Source of the DNA: an uncultured bacterium
GTDB taxonomy: Bacteria > Verrucomicrobiota > Kiritimatiellia > CAIKKV01 > CALHGX01
Length of the DNA stretch: 64,000 nucleotides
NCBI GenBank assembly: GCA_938031185.1
Contig: CALHGX010000012.1
Coordinates: 1 to 64,000 of the forward strand
Direction of reading: 5' to 3'
The position numbers were made by a program, and so were the translations under genes. Shown here piece by piece: positions 28,004 to 36,381 of the stretch. Below the pieces are notes generated by a model. That model made no database searches. It was not told the origin of the DNA and saw only the letters and a program-made list of their open reading frames with translations. The first letter of the stretch is position 1. The number at the start of each line of letters is the position of its first letter.

Positions 28004-29764
28004 TCAGCCAGTCGCGACCGTCTTCAAGGCGCGGCGGAGGTCTTCCATCTTGTACGGTTTCTTGACGAATCCGTTGGCGTGCCCGGCTTCCATCTGTTCC
28101 CGCACTCGTTCGCCCGAATAGCCGCTGCACATCAGCACAGGCACATGGTCGTCCAGTTTCCGCAATGCGCGCAACGTTTCTATGCCGTCCATGCCCGGCA
28201 TCGTCACATCCAGCAGGACGATTCGAATCGCGGCGCCGTGTTGTTCAAACACGCGGACCGCCTCTGGGCCGTTGGCCGCGGTGATGACATCATATCCGAT
28301 ACGCTTCAGCATCATCTCGGCCACGGCCCGCACCCGTTCTTCGTCGTCCACCACCAGCACCGTGCCTTCGCCGGTCCATGTCGCATGCGGCTCCTCCGCG
28401 CCGGCCCCCCCCGGACATGCCTCTTCCTCCGCCGCCGGCAGCAGCGCCCGAATTGTTGTGCCGCGCCCGATTTCGCTCTCGACCTCAACGGCGCCGCGGT
28501 GCGCTCGCAGAATGCCGAGCACCGTCGCCAGCCCCAACCCTCGCCCCGGCGCTTTGCTGCTGAAGAAAGGATCAAACATCCTTGCCTTGGCCTGTTCATC
28601 CATGCCGCAACCGGTGTCCGAAACCTCCAGGAAGACATAGGTTCCGGCCGGCAGGTCGGCACCCAGATGAGCGCGCTCCAGTCGCGATCGGTCGCAATCC
28701 ACGCAACCAGTGGCAACCCGAATGGCGCCCACCCGGCCGTTCATCGCGTCCGAGGCGTTGGTGATTAGGTTCATGACAACCTGGCGCATCTGCGTGGCAT
28801 CGCCCCTGATCACGGGAAGATCAGCCGGAAGATCGCACCGCAACATCGCCGATTTGGAGATGGAAACGGACATCAGGTGGCTCATCTCCTCCACCAGCGC
28901 GGACAAGGAGAACGTGCTCACCGAAAGCGACCCTTTCCCGGCGTACTGTAGAAGCTGGCTGCACAACTCCGCCGCGCGAATCGCCGCATTCTGTATATCC
29001 TGCACGCGTTCGCGCCCCGGCGCGCCCTCAGACATCTCCATCAATGCCAGATCGGCATTCCCCAGCACGCCCGTCAGCAGGTTGTTGAAATCGTGCGCGA
29101 TGCCGCCGGCTAGAAGACCTAGACTGTCCAACTTCTGCGACTGTTGGATCTGCCGCTCTAATTGCCGGCGCTCATCCTCCGCCCGCTGGCGCTCCGTCAT
29201 ATCCCGGATCAGGATCACAGCGCCCCGGTGCTCCCACAGGTTGCCCGTGATAATCTCCACCGGAAAACGGCTGCCGTCCTTGCGCTTTCCCGTCGCCGTC
29301 CCAAAGTGAAAACCAATTCTCTCCAAGTGATCGTATATCTCGCTTCGCTCCCCCTTCACGCGACGATCCTCATATAGGAGGTCCGTCTTCCGATTGATCA
29401 CCTCGTCCGGCGGATATCCGAACATCCGCTCCACCGCCGGATTGCACACTCGAATCATCCGATCGGCGTTAACGACCAGCAGTGTGTCCGGACTGATCCC
29501 CGCAATAATTCGCTCCAACTGCTCCTCCCGCTCCAAAGCATATCGCCATCGCCGATAGGCCAGCCATAGGAGCGCAAGCAACCAGAAGAACATCGCGTTG
29601 GACAACCATTCAGCCAGAGGCAACTCAGTATAGGGACGGAGAACGCGCCCCAACGGCTCCATCAGGTACATCGAAATTCGATACAAGGAGAGCGTGAGCG
29701 TAATGCCGACCGAAAGCCACAACTGCGCGGACTCACGGCGTGAGAGCACGGTATGCCTCTTCAT
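28004..29764 (-). CDS. Hybrid sensor histidine kinase (TM-PAS-HisKA-HATPase-REC)
   Basis: 586 residues. Two N-terminal hydrophobic helices (about 13-34 and 54-71) anchor it in the inner membrane with little periplasmic sequence. A PAS domain (about 80-195) is followed by HisKA with the phospho-accepting H224 (GGIAHDFNNLL), a HATPase with VMNLITNASDAM, DTGCGMD and GLGLATV, and a C-terminal receiver with the phosphorylatable D519 (LLDVTMPGMDG) and KKPY. The HDFNNLL type is the class-4 kinase group often using an attached receiver. No separate output regulator is adjacent, so the signal and target are unknown. Confidence 0.93.
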   Translation of the reverse strand: MKRHTVLSRRESAQLWLSVGITLTLSLYRISMYLMEPLGRVLRPYTELPLAEWLSNAMFFWLLALLWLAYRRWRYALEREEQLERIIAGISPDTLLVVNADRMIRVCNPAVERMFGYPPDEVINRKTDLLYEDRRVKGERSEIYDHLERIGFHFGTATGKRKDGSRFPVEIITGNLWEHRGAVILIRDMTERQRAEDERRQLERQIQQSQKLDSLGLLAGGIAHDFNNLLTGVLGNADLALMEMSEGAPGRERVQDIQNAAIRAAELCSQLLQYAGKGSLSVSTFSLSALVEEMSHLMSVSISKSAMLRCDLPADLPVIRGDATQMRQVVMNLITNASDAMNGRVGAIRVATGCVDCDRSRLERAHLGADLPAGTYVFLEVSDTGCGMDEQAKARMFDPFFSSKAPGRGLGLATVLGILRAHRGAVEVESEIGRGTTIRALLPAAEEEACPGGAGAEEPHATWTGEGTVLVVDDEERVRAVAEMMLKRIGYDVITAANGPEAVRVFEQHGAAIRIVLLDVTMPGMDGIETLRALRKLDDHVPVLMCSGYSGERVREQMEAGHANGFVKKPYKMEDLRRALKTVATG

Positions 29765-29867
29765 GAATCAGGCCTTCTAGAAAAAAATACTACTTCCCTC
29801 GTCCCCCTAACCAGAAGAAAACAAACGTTAAGCGGAAGCAAAACTCATGCCGAAAAGGGCTGAAGAA

Positions 29868-29888
29868 ACCCCGCGATTCAGACGGGAT
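29868..29888 (-). terminator. Weak intrinsic terminator candidate after nnr
   Basis: Minus strand: six-pair stem ATCCCG / CGGGGT with one G-T pair and a 9-nt loop, followed by TTTCTTC. It lies 26 nt after the nnr stop. The short stem keeps the confidence low. Confidence 0.35.
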
Positions 29889-29913
29889 GTCCTGTCAACG
29901 CAAAGACAACAGC

Positions 29914-31485
29914 CTATCGTCCCGTCAACTCCTTGATCGTATAGGGCAGTTCGTCAGCGATATCCCCAGCGGCAAGGCCGCGCTGGGATTTCCTGCGCGC
30001 AAGATTGTCACCAGTCCGCCCGTGAAGATAAACCGCCGTGCAGGCCGCTTCATAAGGGGAGATTCCCTGCGCAGCCAGTCCGCCAATGATTCCCGCCAAC
30101 ACATCGCCCATGCCGCCCGATGCCATGCCTGGGTTGCCGGTCAGATTGAGCATGAGCGGTTTCCCTTCCGAAGCAATAACTGTTCCGGCGCCTTTCAGTA
30201 CAACCGTGGCCCCGCTGAGTTGCGCGGCGCGGTGCGCCGCGCCTTGGCGGTCCGCCTGCACCTCCTCCGTGGCGCACCCCAGCAAACGAGCCATTTCTCC
30301 GGGATGCGGCGTGAGGATCACCGGACCACGAGCCTTGGCCACCCGTTCCAGCCGGCCGCTGAGGACATTCAGCGCATCGGCATCGAGCACCAACGGTGCC
30401 TCGCAATCGGCCAAAGCCCCTTCGACCCATGCGGCTGTGTCCGCGCAGCATCCCATACCCGGCCCCATGACTACGGCCGAGAACCGTCCCAGCCGTTCAC
30501 GCCACACGGCCCAACCGCCAGCGCTCAACCCGCCGGCGGCGGTCTCCTCGACGGCATGCGTCATGGCCTCCAAGTTGGCGGCGGCCACAAGTGGAACTAG
30601 TCCGACGGGCGTTGCCACGGATACCAGGCCTGCTCCGGATCGCAACGCGCTTTTCGCAGCCAGCGCCACCGCGCCCGCATAGCCCGGACTGCCGCCCGCC
30701 ACCAGCGCATGACCATAGTGCCCCTTGTGCGACACGCGCTTCCGTCGTGGCAAAGCTCGCCGTGCCTCAACATCCGTCATTAGCTCCACCCCGCACGGCA
30801 GCGCTTCGATCAGGTCCTCGGGAATACCGATCGGCACCACTTCAATCCCGCCCACATACTCCAGGGCCGATGGCGCCAGCAGTCCGATCTTCGGCAGACC
30901 GATGGTCGCCGTGACATCCGCCACGACACAATCTCCCGCCGCCACGCCGGTGTCGGCGTCCAGCCCGGACGGAACGTCAATGGAGACCACAAGACCGTGG
31001 TCGGCCAGCCCATTGATGTAACGTATGGCGCCCGCCATAGGTCCGCGCGGCGGCCCCTTGAGCCCGATGCCCAAGACGCCATCCACGATGATTCTTCCGC
31101 CTTCCCCTTGAGCGTCGTTCCAGGCGTCAGCCCAGTCCTCCTGCAACGGAAGTTCCCGCAGCGGCACTTCAAGCTCCCGCATGCGTCGCAAGTGCTTCAA
31201 CGCGTCCCCGCGCACGTCCTGCACGGCTCCGGCCAGCAGCACTTCCACCTGAAAATCCTCTTCCCGAAGGCAACAGGCCGCTGCGAAAGCGTCGCCGCCG
31301 TTGTTGCCGCGTCCCGCCACCAGACGCACGGGCGCATCGCCCAGCGGGCTTCGGTCCGCCAGATAGGAGACCACGTACGCCACGCCCTGCCCGGCGCGTC
31401 CCATCAGTTCCTCCCCGGAAATTCCAAACTCCCGCGCCGCCGCGCGGTCCATTTCCCGCATTTGCCCCGATGTGACCGCTTTCAA
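29914..31485 (-). CDS. nnr: Bifunctional NAD(P)HX epimerase / ADP-dependent NAD(P)HX dehydratase
   Basis: Repairs hydrated NADH and NADPH. 523 residues: N-terminal epimerase (about 1-225) with AGRGNNGGDAFAAA, and C-terminal ADP-dependent dehydratase (about 235-523) with KGHYGHALVAGGSPGYAGA, VVMGPGMG, LTPHPGEMARLLG and GNPGMASGGMGDVLAGIIGG containing the catalytic aspartate. The E. coli homologue is YjeF (NnrDE). The ATG at 31485 overlaps the acpS stop as ATGA; an acpS neighbour is very common for this gene. Confidence 0.95.
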   Translation of the reverse strand: MKAVTSGQMREMDRAAAREFGISGEELMGRAGQGVAYVVSYLADRSPLGDAPVRLVAGRGNNGGDAFAAACCLREEDFQVEVLLAGAVQDVRGDALKHLRRMRELEVPLRELPLQEDWADAWNDAQGEGGRIIVDGVLGIGLKGPPRGPMAGAIRYINGLADHGLVVSIDVPSGLDADTGVAAGDCVVADVTATIGLPKIGLLAPSALEYVGGIEVVPIGIPEDLIEALPCGVELMTDVEARRALPRRKRVSHKGHYGHALVAGGSPGYAGAVALAAKSALRSGAGLVSVATPVGLVPLVAAANLEAMTHAVEETAAGGLSAGGWAVWRERLGRFSAVVMGPGMGCCADTAAWVEGALADCEAPLVLDADALNVLSGRLERVAKARGPVILTPHPGEMARLLGCATEEVQADRQGAAHRAAQLSGATVVLKGAGTVIASEGKPLMLNLTGNPGMASGGMGDVLAGIIGGLAAQGISPYEAACTAVYLHGRTGDNLARRKSQRGLAAGDIADELPYTIKELTGR

Positions 31486-31907
31486 TACGCCTCCCCTTCT
31501 TTTTTTTCACAAGAGGCCCCCACCAGCATCGCATGAGCCAGAGAGAAGTGTCTCGTATGCGACAGACTGATCAGCACCTGACACACTCCGCGGCGTAAAG
31601 CAAGACGTTGACCTCGCGGCCCTAAGCGAACGGAGGGCGCCCCAGAAACGGTGTCTTTGAGTACTTCAATGTCCAGCCATGTCAGGGACGGCCCGATGCC
31701 GGTCCCAAAGGCTTTGGATACGGCCTCCTTGACGGCAAAACGCCCGGCATAGTAGAGCCAGGGAGAAGCGCGCATCTCACAATAAGCCTGTTCGCTGGGC
31801 AGGAAGACGCGATCCTTGAATCGAGAGCCCCAGCGCGCGATCAGTCCGCGAAGGCGTTCGTTTTCGACAAGGTCCACGCCTGTACCCAATACGGCAGTCC
31901 CACTCAC
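31482..31907 (-). CDS. acpS: Holo-[acyl-carrier-protein] synthase
   Basis: Transfers 4'-phosphopantetheine from CoA to acyl carrier protein. 141 residues from a GTG at 31907 which overlaps the pdxJ stop as GTGA. Motifs: GTGVDLVENERL with the magnesium aspartate, FAVKEAVSKAFGTGIG with the glutamate and lysine, and ISLSHTRHFSLAHAML. The longer open frame up to 31985 adds only an out-of-family lysine- and arginine-rich leader. Its place in pdxJ-acpS-nnr is a frequent arrangement. Confidence 0.95.
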   Translation of the reverse strand: MSGTAVLGTGVDLVENERLRGLIARWGSRFKDRVFLPSEQAYCEMRASPWLYYAGRFAVKEAVSKAFGTGIGPSLTWLDIEVLKDTVSGAPSVRLGPRGQRLALRRGVCQVLISLSHTRHFSLAHAMLVGASCEKKEGEAY

Positions 31908-32662
31908 GAACGCGCCCCTGCCTTTCGCATGGCCACCAGCATTTCCCGGGTGGCTTCTTTTAATCCAACAAACACGGCGCGGCACACGATGCTATGTCCG
32001 ATGTTCAGCGTGTCCAGATACGGTATACGCATGATGGCGCCAACGGTCCCGAGGTGGATTCCGTGGCCTGCGTTGACTTTCAGCCCGAGCGCATGGGCGT
32101 GCCGCGCGGCCGCGATCAGCCGCCCAAGTTCCCGCCGAGCCCCGACGCCTGCTGCATCGCAAAATCGGCCGGTGTGGAGCTCCACGTACGGCACCCCGAT
32201 CGCTGCGCATGTCTCAACCTGGCGAAGATCTGGATCGATGAAAAAGCTCACGACGATCCCCGCCGCGCTTAGAGCCGCCGCCACGGATGCCAGCCGCTTC
32301 TTGCCGCCGATCACATCCAATCCGCCCTCGGTGGTCAGTTCCCGGCGTCGCTCGGGCACCAGACAGACTTCGTCAGGACGGACATCCAACGCAATCCGTA
32401 CAATGTCCGGGTGGCACGCCATTTCCAAATTAAGCCGCGTGGTAACGCTCTTCCGCAGCCGATACACATCCCGGTCCTGTATGTGCCGCCGGTCTTCTCG
32501 CAGGTGAATGGTGATGCCCGTCGCACCGCCTTTCTCGCACAGCCACGCCGCCTCCACAATATCGGGATAGGGCGTGCCGCGCGCTTGGCGCAGTGTGGCC
32601 ACATGATCGATATTCACGCCCAAACGAACGGCACCTTGTTCCCCTTTTGTGTCTCTCGCCAC
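31904..32662 (-). CDS. pdxJ: Pyridoxine 5'-phosphate synthase
   Basis: Condenses 1-deoxyxylulose 5-phosphate with 3-amino-2-oxopropyl phosphate in the DXP-dependent vitamin B6 route. 252 residues, TIM barrel. LGVNIDHVATLRQARG at the start, ITIHLREDRRHIQDRDV with the catalytic residues, LNLEMA, and GLKVNAGHGI near the end. I take the GTG at 32662, six bases after GGGAGGGAG; a TTG two codons earlier is in frame. It is first in an operon with acpS and nnr. Confidence 0.95.
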   Translation of the reverse strand: MARDTKGEQGAVRLGVNIDHVATLRQARGTPYPDIVEAAWLCEKGGATGITIHLREDRRHIQDRDVYRLRKSVTTRLNLEMACHPDIVRIALDVRPDEVCLVPERRRELTTEGGLDVIGGKKRLASVAAALSAAGIVVSFFIDPDLRQVETCAAIGVPYVELHTGRFCDAAGVGARRELGRLIAAARHAHALGLKVNAGHGIHLGTVGAIMRIPYLDTLNIGHSIVCRAVFVGLKEATREMLVAMRKAGARS

Positions 32663-32731
32663 GCTCAACTCCCTCCCTCTCGCGCCGCAAGGGGCTCCAC
32701 TAGTTGCGCGATCTCCCCGCGCTCAAGGGTC

Positions 32732-32761
32732 ATACTAATCACAAGCGCGTCTTGTCTTCAA
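32732..32761 (-). promoter_or_regulatory. Possible promoter of pdxJ-acpS-nnr
   Basis: Minus strand: -35 TTGAAG (32761-32756), 18-nt spacer, -10 TAGTAT (32737-32732). The leader would be about 63 nt. Confidence 0.35.
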
Positions 32762-32877
32762 CGTTTCACCGGCAACCCTTCCACGGCCTGAAAAAGGGCC
32801 CCCATGCGCCCTTCCGCCCGGGTCGGGCAAAATGGCCGTGTCGCTCCGGTCGTGTTGCCCCAATGCAAGTGACGGTC

Positions 32878-32906
32878 TTGCACGAAAAGAACGGAGAGTG
32901 ATAGTC
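32878..32906 (+). promoter_or_regulatory. Possible promoter of the beta-barrel protein gene
   Basis: -35 TTGCAC (32878-32883), 17-nt spacer, -10 ATAGTC (32901-32906), which is a poor -10. The leader contains TAGGAGG 8 nt before the ATG at 32942. Confidence 0.35.
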
Positions 32907-32941
32907 TGTCGCCATCAACTCAACTTATAGGAGGCCCCTGA

Positions 32942-33685
32942 ATGAAAATCCGAACCGCTATTGCCTGTATCGTCTTCGCCGCCATGGCAATGCAGGCGGC
33001 GGTAACGCCCGAAGAGGTCCTTCAAGCCGTTGATCAGATGACGCCGGAACAGGTGCATACACTTCAACGAAAGCTTGAAGGCAAGATGTGGAAACCCATT
33101 CCCGAGGGATTTTTCACAAGAATGGCCGTGGATGTCGCCGCCTCGACCCACGCGCTCGATACGGTTGACTTGTCCGGCGTCGCGTTGTCTGGCGGTCAGG
33201 CGAACGTGAATGGGGCCGGTGGAATGGAACTCGGTATCCTGTGGCGGGTGGCAGGCGAACGCCTCCGGCTGGGCCTCCGCTTCGGTAGTTGGGGCGGCAA
33301 TGAGGCGAACCTCGGCGGCGGCGGTTATTCGCGCGCAAGCGTGGCGGGCGGACATGTTTCCCTCGCCGCAAATTACCAGTTGGTGCGGTCCCCGTCGTGG
33401 CTTGTCTGGACGGAGGCGGCTCCCGGCGCAGGCGGCGTAACGGTCGAAACCGTGAACACGCCCGCCGGCCAGCCCACCACGTTGCGCGAATTCGAGGGCG
33501 GTTTTGGACAGTTGGACCTGCGTGCAGGCGCCGGCTGGCGATTCAATCCAGTATTGATGCTGTTCCTCTCCGGTGGTTATCGCTTCGCCGAATCCATTGA
33601 ACTGGATGAGGGCGGCCAGAGCACCGATGTGAAGTTCGATGCCTCGGGCCTTTCGGGCCAGCTTGGCCTCGGCGTGAATTTCTAA
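32942..33685 (+). CDS. Predicted exported outer-membrane beta-barrel protein
   Basis: 247 residues, not assignable to a named family. A signal peptide (MKIRTAIACIVFAAMAMQAA) is followed by a short helical segment (TPEEVLQAVDQMTPEQVHTLQRKL), then alternating hydrophobic strands rich in glycine and aromatic residues (LGILWRV, LRLGLRFGSW, LAANYQLVRS, LMLFLSGGYRF), ending in a C-terminal phenylalanine (LGLGVNF) as in many outer-membrane barrels. Strong Shine-Dalgarno sequence. It is a single gene, possibly followed by the structured element at 33704-33746. Confidence 0.7.
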   Translation: MKIRTAIACIVFAAMAMQAAVTPEEVLQAVDQMTPEQVHTLQRKLEGKMWKPIPEGFFTRMAVDVAASTHALDTVDLSGVALSGGQANVNGAGGMELGILWRVAGERLRLGLRFGSWGGNEANLGGGGYSRASVAGGHVSLAANYQLVRSPSWLVWTEAAPGAGGVTVETVNTPAGQPTTLREFEGGFGQLDLRAGAGWRFNPVLMLFLSGGYRFAESIELDEGGQSTDVKFDASGLSGQLGLGVNF

Positions 33686-33703
33686 TCGCTCCCCTCATTT
33701 TTT

Positions 33704-33746
33704 CTGGAGGGCGAGGCTTCGCCGAGTCGCCGTCCTCAATCTCCAG
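33704..33746. repeat. Nested inverted repeat (REP-like or terminator) after the barrel gene
   Basis: Outer arms CTGGAG (33704-33709) and CTCCAG (33741-33746) enclose a small hairpin GGCGA / TCGCC. A T-rich stretch precedes it on the plus strand rather than following it, so a repeat-type element fits better than a plus-strand terminator. Confidence 0.35.
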
Positions 33747-33773
33747 CAGCCAATGCTCCCACCCCTCCGCGGC

Positions 33774-33822
33774 CCATGGTCCGCGGCCTCTTCCCCTCCT
33801 CTTCTCCCCTCACCATCCCATG
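33774..33822 (+). repeat. Copy 1 of a degenerate motif with pyrimidine-rich tail
   Basis: Reads CCATGGTCCGCGGCCTCTTC and then a C/T-rich tail. The same 20-mer with five transitions begins at 35268 in the same orientation (CCGTGGTTCGTGGTCTCTTC), again with a C/T tail. The two copies flank the yidD-TPR pair; this copy overlaps the 3' end of the TPR gene. Confidence 0.35.
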
Positions 33823-34718
33823 GAAAGGGCGGCGCCAGCAGGGGCGAGTTGAAAGCGGATTTCAAGTTCCCGGAACCACGCTTCACGAGCGCGCGTGTTG
33901 CGCTTGTGTGCGTTGTTGGCCGCATTGTAGATGTTGCCGAAATACCAGCCTGCCTCCACCACGCCCAGCAGGGCGCCGGCCACGGGTTCATCGTTGTGAA
34001 ACGCCGCCGCCATGCCGCCGATCATCAGCCCGTTGAGCAGAAACGCCAGCGCGGCATCGCGCGCCCGCCCCACATACAATTGGCCGGCGCCGGGAACTAC
34101 CGCGGACAACGCCGCCGCAAGCGCCGGGGATTTCTCGGGCCGCGCATGAAGCGTCTCCGCCGCAGACAGGAGGCCCGCCGCTGCTTCCGCCTCCGCGGCA
34201 TCAGCCGGAATCGCCTCGAGCCGTTCCACCGCCCACTGGGCATGGCCGAACCGAAAATAGCACAGGCTCTTCAGCAGGCCGGCCCGATGCATCCGGGCGT
34301 CCTGCGGATATCGCCGCTCAAACTCATCCAGGACCGTGGCCGCATGATCGAATTTGCCCATCCGGTAATAGGTTTCGGCCAAGAGCCAGAGCGCCTCGCG
34401 GCCCGCCTCGTGCTCGCGAAAGCGTTCCTTGATGTCCGTCAAATCGGCAACGGCTTCGTCCCACTGCTCCCCGCCGACGTAGCAGCAAGCCACCCCCAAC
34501 CGTGCTCGCGGAGCCTGCGGATCATCGGGCGCAAGGAATAGGAAGCGCTTGAACTCGGTAATGGCACGATAGTGGTCGCCGTCCGCCATTAGCCGCTCCG
34601 CAAAGGCCAGCACTTTTTCCGACTCCATGGCCGGACAAACTCCCTCGGCCAACAGCCAGCAAGCCGCACCCACCGCAAATATCATTCGACGCGCCAAGGA
34701 AAATTTTCGCCCGCTCAT
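33810..34718 (-). CDS. Exported TPR-repeat protein with C-terminal DUF5683/TM2-like membrane region
   Basis: 302 residues. An N-terminal hydrophobic signal (RRMIFAVGAACWLLAEG) leads into about four TPR-like repeats (YRAITEFKRFLFLAPDD, WDEAVADLTDIKERF, FDHAATVLDEFERRYP). The C-terminal 90 residues are membrane-associated, with SAVVPGAGQLYVGRARDAALAFL and a closing NIYNAANNAHKRN helix, as in DUF5683-type proteins. Function unknown. Its ATG overlaps the yidD stop as ATGA, implying a joint role in envelope biogenesis. Confidence 0.75.
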   Translation of the reverse strand: MSGRKFSLARRMIFAVGAACWLLAEGVCPAMESEKVLAFAERLMADGDHYRAITEFKRFLFLAPDDPQAPRARLGVACCYVGGEQWDEAVADLTDIKERFREHEAGREALWLLAETYYRMGKFDHAATVLDEFERRYPQDARMHRAGLLKSLCYFRFGHAQWAVERLEAIPADAAEAEAAAGLLSAAETLHARPEKSPALAAALSAVVPGAGQLYVGRARDAALAFLLNGLMIGGMAAAFHNDEPVAGALLGVVEAGWYFGNIYNAANNAHKRNTRAREAWFRELEIRFQLAPAGAALSMGW

Positions 34719-35170
34719 GGCCTGTCCCTCTTGTCGTACACCGTCTTCTTGTCACGCGGAGCCCACCAGAAGTCATTTGCTTCCACCGGATCCCACCGCC
34801 CAACGCGGCCTTGGCGGCGCACCAACGGCACATGCCGTTGCTCCTCCCACTCGTGCAGCAGTCGGTCGGCGGTGAGCAAGATGCCCATGATGGCGCCATG
34901 CTTGCGGATCGCCTCGAGGCTGTAGTTGGAACAGGATGGGATCATGGGACAGCGAGAGGCGGTAACGGACGTAAGACACCGCTGGTAGAAAAAAAGCCAG
35001 CCCCGACAGTACTGGCGTGCGAGAGAATCTTGCGCAGGGGGCACGGCCTCTCGCGCGGGCCAAGGGCCCCGCATGGCATCGCCCTCCGCAGCCCACACCA
35101 ACCGCCCTGCGCAGAGGAAACTCCCCAGTATGGCCGTGCGCAGCCAGACCGCTCTTGTCCAAGCGCTCAT
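34715..35170 (-). CDS. yidD: YidD-family protein with N-terminal signal-like segment
   Basis: 151 residues. YidD in E. coli is a small membrane-associated factor for YidC-dependent insertion. The core is recognisable: FFYQRCLTSVTASRCPMIPSCSNYSLEAIRKHG and GRWDPVE. Differences: about 45 extra N-terminal residues forming a signal-peptide-like stretch (WLRTAILGSFLCAGRLVWAAEG), and the usual RC-P-GG segment after the HG helix is replaced. If the signal is used, the core would be outside the cytoplasm, unlike E. coli YidD. The ATG at 35170 is supported by a promoter ending 7 nt upstream. Confidence 0.75.
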   Translation of the reverse strand: MSAWTRAVWLRTAILGSFLCAGRLVWAAEGDAMRGPWPAREAVPPAQDSLARQYCRGWLFFYQRCLTSVTASRCPMIPSCSNYSLEAIRKHGAIMGILLTADRLLHEWEEQRHVPLVRRQGRVGRWDPVEANDFWWAPRDKKTVYDKRDRP

Positions 35171-35177
35171 GCGCCGG

Positions 35178-35207
35178 ATGATATCCCGCCCTCTCCGCAA
35201 AACGCAA
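35178..35207 (-). promoter_or_regulatory. Promoter of yidD-TPR (leaderless type)
   Basis: Minus strand: -35 TTGCGT (35207-35202), 18-nt spacer, -10 TATCAT (35183-35178). Seven bases separate the -10 from the yidD ATG, so transcription should begin at or next to the start codon. Confidence 0.45.
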
Positions 35208-35267
35208 TCCCGGTCGCGCCTTCCCCGCGCGCAGCGAACTGCGCGACTTGCCTTATGGCCTTCCGGT

Positions 35268-35330
35268 CCGTGGTTCGTGGTCTCTTCTTCCCGCTTCCCC
35301 CTTTCCACTTCCCCCTTCCTCCTTTTTGCG
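35268..35330 (+). repeat. Copy 2 of the degenerate motif with pyrimidine-rich tail
   Basis: Begins CCGTGGTTCGTGGTCTCTTC and continues as a long C/T-rich run to about 35330, just before birA. Compare copy 1 at 33774. On the minus strand it reads GAAGAGACCACGAACCACGG. Confidence 0.35.
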
Positions 35331-35345
35331 CCAACATTGTGGCCG

Positions 35346-36167
35346 ATGAAACGAGCGGAACAAAGAACAACACTGATCCTCCCACGGGAAAGCACTGCGG
35401 GCGCAACCCCCGCGATCCGGTGTCGCCCAGGCGGCCGCTACTGGCTATTCGAATCACTCGATTCCACCAATCGCTGGGCACGGGAGAATGCCGATCAGCT
35501 CCAGGATGAGGATATGATCTTGGCCAAGAACCAAACCGCGGGCATGGGCCGGTTGGGCCGCTCGTGGGTGACGCCGCCCGGCAAGTGCCTCACGATGTCC
35601 TTCATTGTTCGCCGTTCCGCCCTTTCACCGCATGCAGCCGCGGTTGGTCCGGCCGCCGCGCTGGCCGTTCGCGCGCTCCTGGCGGATTTTGGCATCCCTG
35701 CAAAAGTCAAATGGCCCAATGACGTGGAGGTAGACGGCGCGAAGATTTGCGGCATCCTGGCCGAGCAGTTCGGCCAGGAACCGGTGCTCATCATCGGCAT
35801 CGGGTTGAACGTAAACATGACGGCGTGGGATTTTCGTCAGGCCGCGCTGGGGCGTCCGGCCACTTCGATGCGCCTCGCACTTGGACGGCGCGTGGGCATG
35901 GTCCGCCTGCCCAAACGCCTGCGCCCGCTGTGGGAAGCGCGACTGACCCGGCTGATGAGCGGCGGTTTTGCCGCGCTTCGCCCCGAGTGGGAGCGCCATG
36001 ACGCCCTCAAAGGCGCGCAAATCGAGGTGCGGGACACCGCGGGCCACGCGGTTTGCGGCCGGTATCTTGGTGTGGACGACGAAGGCCGGTTGTGTTTGGA
36101 AACGACCGCGGGCGAGGTTCTTTCCTTCTGGAGTGGCGACGTCGAGCGGGTGTGCCGGCCTTCCTGA
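35346..36167 (+). CDS. birA: Biotin-[acetyl-CoA-carboxylase] ligase, catalytic-domain only
   Basis: 273 residues. Activates biotin to biotinyl-AMP and transfers it to the carboxyl carrier protein. There is no N-terminal winged helix, so it is not a repressor. Motifs: SLDSTNRWAREN, NQTAGMGRLGRSW, KWPNDVEVDGAKICGILAE, GIGLNVNMT and a C-terminal beta domain. The biotin-AMP loop GRGRxGR reads GMGRLGR, with the first arginine changed to methionine. The frame is open back to 35073, but the ATG at 35346 is the last start before homology. No clear Shine-Dalgarno sequence. Confidence 0.9.
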   Translation: MKRAEQRTTLILPRESTAGATPAIRCRPGGRYWLFESLDSTNRWARENADQLQDEDMILAKNQTAGMGRLGRSWVTPPGKCLTMSFIVRRSALSPHAAAVGPAAALAVRALLADFGIPAKVKWPNDVEVDGAKICGILAEQFGQEPVLIIGIGLNVNMTAWDFRQAALGRPATSMRLALGRRVGMVRLPKRLRPLWEARLTRLMSGGFAALRPEWERHDALKGAQIEVRDTAGHAVCGRYLGVDDEGRLCLETTAGEVLSFWSGDVERVCRPS

Positions 36168-36316
36168 TCCACGTCTGCCGCGCCAGCAGGGAAGGTTCGC
36201 GGGACGTTCGCCCCCCATTTCTCAGTGCAGGCGTTGGCATGGCGCCTAGAGGGGTGAGCCTTTGGTGAGCGGCCCTTCGCATCATTGAGGCCCCGCCCAC
36301 CACAAGGGACTTGAGT

Positions 36317-36344
36317 TTGACAGCCCGCTTCGACGCACTATAGT
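36317..36344 (+). promoter_or_regulatory. Promoter of potABCD
   Basis: -35 TTGACA (36317-36322), 16-nt spacer, -10 TATAGT (36339-36344). This is the closest match to the E. coli consensus in the window. The leader is about 30 nt, to the ATG at 36382. Confidence 0.65.
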
Positions 36345-36381
36345 GAGCGCCGGAACCCTTGGGGAGATCGGCGTTCACGTC

